From the NCBI GenBank assembly GCA_026075535.2, contig AP026547.1, positions 6,696,001-6,760,000 on the forward strand: 64,000 bases of DNA. The letters run 5' to 3'. The stretch's first letter is position 1, and each line of letters starts with the position of its first letter. This document shows positions 61,801 through 64,000 of the stretch, piece by piece. The position numbers were made by a program, and so were the translations under genes. This DNA comes from Tricholoma matsutake. Its lineage: Eukaryota > Basidiomycota > Agaricomycetes > Agaricales > Tricholomataceae. A model generated the notes under the pieces. It was not told the origin of the DNA. It did no database searches and saw only the letters and a program-made list of their open reading frames with translations.

Positions 61801-62093
61801 AAGACAGGAAAAGCTTGCAGCAAGGTATGGAATTGAAGGTTGAGCTGAGAGGCAAGTTCTTGAGCAATTAGAACTATATGGGAACCATGGTCAATCAATG
61901 CTTTGACATGCATATGATCATGAGAAGAGGAATTCTCAACGGCGCAATGCCATACAAGATGTGGGATGCAGAATGGGATGGATTTGCTTACGGAGTCATT
62001 CGAGTCCCATGACAAGTCACCATTGTCCCCAAACACAATGCTATGTTCATTTGTCAGTTGTCTGATTGGCACTGGATATGTGGTCATACCCAT
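58878..62093 (-). pseudogene. Element B protease, RT and RNase H remnants
   Basis: Protease segment LIDHGSHIVLIAQELASQL (61.85 kb) has His where the family usually has Thr/Ser or Cys after Asp. RT carries VNDYWQLNANTVTDSHPLPH, KIDMTDSFFHTKM and a catalytic box reading YLND in place of YLDD. RT is split from RNase H by a hAT-type MITE at 59157-59530. Confidence 0.8.
59149..59538. mobile_element. hAT-like MITE, 374 bp, with 8-bp target duplications
   Basis: Element 59157-59530 begins TAGTGTTGCCACTGGCTC and ends with its inverse (GAGCCAGTGGCAACACTA). The two arms, 59157-59288 and 59399-59530, are both 132 bp and match at about 117 positions by hand count. A 110-bp loop lies between, with weak further pairing. 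Flanks are accagacc at 59149-59156 and 59531-59538. Removing the insert and one flank copy rejoins the pol frame of element B. An 8-bp duplication and TAGNGTTG-type ends are typical of hAT elements. It encodes nothing. Confidence 0.9.
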
Positions 62094-62101
62094 GATGGCA
62101 G

Positions 62102-63097
62102 CTACCAGAAGGGGAGGAGTGCAGTGTTGGGAGTTGGAGCCATGAAAGATGCTACAGCAGCAACAGGGATCGAGACTTCATTGTTAGGAATGGGCAATGA
62201 GGCTAAACCCAGGCGTTGGCAAGCGAGGTTGACAGCATTCATGGTGCATTCCATGTAACCATCTCGCCCAGGGAACTCGCATGCATGGCCACTGGTGACA
62301 TAGAAGTTCCTACACTTTTTACATCCACTATGTGCTGTCAAATAATGATGTTTGTGCTCAGTCAACTTAGGAGGCCTTCCCTGACTTGTAGCATTGTTAG
62401 ATGTAGTATTGGCTTTAGAGGTTGTAGTAGAAGAACCAGAGTTTGACTGTTGTTGGGCACAGACATTGGGTGCATGTCGTGAGCTGTCGGAAAGACCAGC
62501 ATTTGAGCCACTGTGCTTTAGTTTGCAGAAGGCATCTTCAGCCTCCTTCTGATGTGACATGGACTCTTCATGTACTTTGTCATCAAGCCTGATAAGTAAC
62601 TGCACAAAATTTTCAAGGTGATGCTCCACTTTGTGAGCTGCAGCCTCTGCTACTGTGGCAGCATCATTTGCACCAGGTGCGGCTGCACCAACTGTGGCAG
62701 TACCAGGTGTGGTGTTCTCATTGTCAGACTCAACATCAGAGTCATTTTTCTCCTTGAAATGGTCATACATGTTGAGGAGTTCATGAGAGAGATTTGCTTC
62801 AATTTGGTTGCATAATTGTGCAGGTGAGAGATGATATTTGGTGTTTTTTAACAGTAGGTTGTCACAGCGGATGCTGGTAGAGAAATCACGGAATGGGGTC
62901 GAGCCCTGCTTGGTGTTGTGAACCTTGCGAGCTAGATCTTTTTCCCAACCAGCCACTAACCAGCGAGCGCAGACTTTTGTCATGAATTCAGTGAAGGTAA
63001 GCTTTTCATAGTAGGTTTGAGACATCTGGAACCAATCACTAAACAATGGATCTTCAAATGTGTAAGCTATATGCACGACATATTCAGCCTTAGCCAA
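62102..63097 (-). pseudogene. Element B gag remnant (long open frame)
   Basis: 331 codons open. The capsid-like part has FEDPLFSDWFQMSQTYY and EFMTKVCARWLVAGWEKDL; a cysteine knuckle CKKCRNFYVTSGHACEFPG lies near the C-terminus, in the same arrangement as gag of element A. A Ser/Thr/Asn-rich stretch precedes the knuckle. It remains open but has no working pol partner. Confidence 0.78.
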
Positions 63098-63130
63098 ATT
63101 TTCTCTGTTTGCCAGATAATCTCAGGTGAA

Positions 63131-63454
63131 ATGTTCGAACCAATGTAAGAGTTCAGCAGTCATTATGCCAGATGTAATGGTAGGTCATTTCCCATTATTG
63201 GGCACGAGAGTAGCTGGACCATTGTTCAACATAGTAAGGCGTTGAGTATATGCATGATATAAGGAGTCGTCGTCCGTGGATTAAGGCTGAACACGAGTCC
63301 AGGTCACCCACAGGTACCTGTGGGTTGACCCGTGGGAATACCCATGGGTATGCACACTCACAGCTCTGGGTCATCTGTGGGAACAGATCCTTGAGGATCT
63401 GAGTATCAGTTTTTGCAGGCACAAGGACTTGTGCAAGTACTTGTGCATGAACCA
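63131..63454. other. Upstream flank of element B
   Basis: Leader or LTR remains. It holds short GGTACC/ACCCATGGGT-like inverted motifs near 63310-63350 (acaggtacctgtgggt and atacccatgggtat). No coding frame of note. Confidence 0.3.
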
Positions 63455-64000
63455 TTGCACAGTTTGCCTAGTGCTGTTGGGTAGATGTAAAGATACTATA
63501 TGGAGTGTAGAATACCAGTTGATAAAGAAAATAACTGCAGAATTATTTATTTACAGTGTTAAGAGTCGTTGAGAGAAATATTGGAGAAATGAGCAGGAAG
63601 AGGTGTTTGCCATAAAGGAATGACTGCACCACTGGACTAGTGTTTTGGGGACAGTGTAGATATACAGTATTAAGTGTATTATCCAAGGTTACAAAAGGCA
63701 AAGCAGTGGCATTATTGAGTTATGATGATGTGGGTTTTTGGGAGTGAGGAGGAAAGAATGGTTATTATAAAAATAATGCACCATTAAACTAGTGCAGTAG
63801 GGACAATGTAGATATGCTATGTATAGTGTGGAATCTTAATTTATGAAAGGAATTGTTGCATAATTACTGACTTATGATGGTACAAGTTTTTTAGAGGAAT
63901 GAGGAAGGGGTGGATACTATAATATAACCGCTACACCATTCTGCTAGTGCTTTGGGAACAATGTAGATATGCTATGTACAGTATGGAATCCGAGTTTATG
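63455..64000. repeat. Diverged tandem repeat, period about 150-170 bp, runs off the window
   Basis: A ctagtg..tggg..atgtagatat(g/a)ctatgta..gtgtgga landmark recurs at 63468, 63637, 63789 and 63944. Units are strongly diverged and include small length changes. Confidence 0.65.

Larger units (their letters stand above)
57028..63130 (-). mobile_element. Degenerate chromodomain Ty3/gypsy element B
   Basis: Same type as element A. On the minus strand from 63.1 kb down: gag, protease, RT, a MITE insertion, RNase H, integrase and chromodomain, then the polypurine tract aagggtgggaggg (57028-57045) and an LTR start TGTAACCC. All frames are broken. The 5' LTR was not identified and the 3' LTR end is unclear. 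It keeps more of pol than element A. Confidence 0.87.

Overview
The window looks like nuclear DNA of a mushroom-forming basidiomycete (Agaricomycetes). Coding regions are cut by many introns of about 46-60 nt with GT..AG ends. One gene carries the CxC2 cysteine cluster tied to KDZ transposases, which is a mushroom-genome signature. The mobile DNA is of fungal type (chromodomain Ty3/gypsy, Ty1/copia, a hAT-type MITE). No tRNA, rRNA or CRISPR was found. Species cannot be told from the sequence alone. All gene models below are hand-spliced from reading frames, splice signals and family knowledge.

Left gene-rich part (1-25.6 kb): a PRX-like-2 thioredoxin-fold protein (+), a vacuolar amino-acid transporter (-), a glycosyltransferase related to the N-half of L-arabinokinase (-), the complex I zinc subunit NDUFS6 (+, with a 6-nt microexon), a large paladin-type protein with three CX5R phosphatase signatures (-), a truncated KDZ-associated CxC2 protein (+), a Ser/Thr-rich single-pass surface protein (-), an alpha/beta hydrolase (+), a disordered protein whose start codon appears to be split by an intron (+), and phosphoketolase (-).

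Transposon block (26-37.6 kb): an almost complete but dead Ty3/gypsy element (minus strand, two LTRs, 5-bp target duplication, self-priming signature, chromodomain) sits at the edge of an older degenerate chromodomain element A. A Ty1/copia scrap follows. Acetate kinase (+) begins about 80 bp beyond the scrap. Phosphoketolase and acetate kinase are the two steps of the fungal phosphoketolase-acetate route. They stand head to head, so the 12 kb of nested transposons sits in what looks like their former shared promoter.

Right gene part (38-54 kb): an MFS transporter of the phosphate/glycerophosphoinositol type (+, 9-nt microexon), the small proteasome/TREX-2 subunit SEM1/DSS1 (-), a sirtuin of Hst3/Hst4 type (-), a 2.3-kb stretch without recognisable genes, a small mitochondrial-looking protein (-), 6-phosphofructo-2-kinase/fructose-2,6-bisphosphatase (-) and a palmitoylated YCK-type casein kinase 1 (-).

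Right end (54-64 kb): about 3 kb of unassigned DNA, then a second degenerate element B of the same type as A, split by a 374-bp hAT-like MITE with 8-bp target duplications. The window ends in a diverged tandem repeat of about 150-170 bp that runs off the edge.
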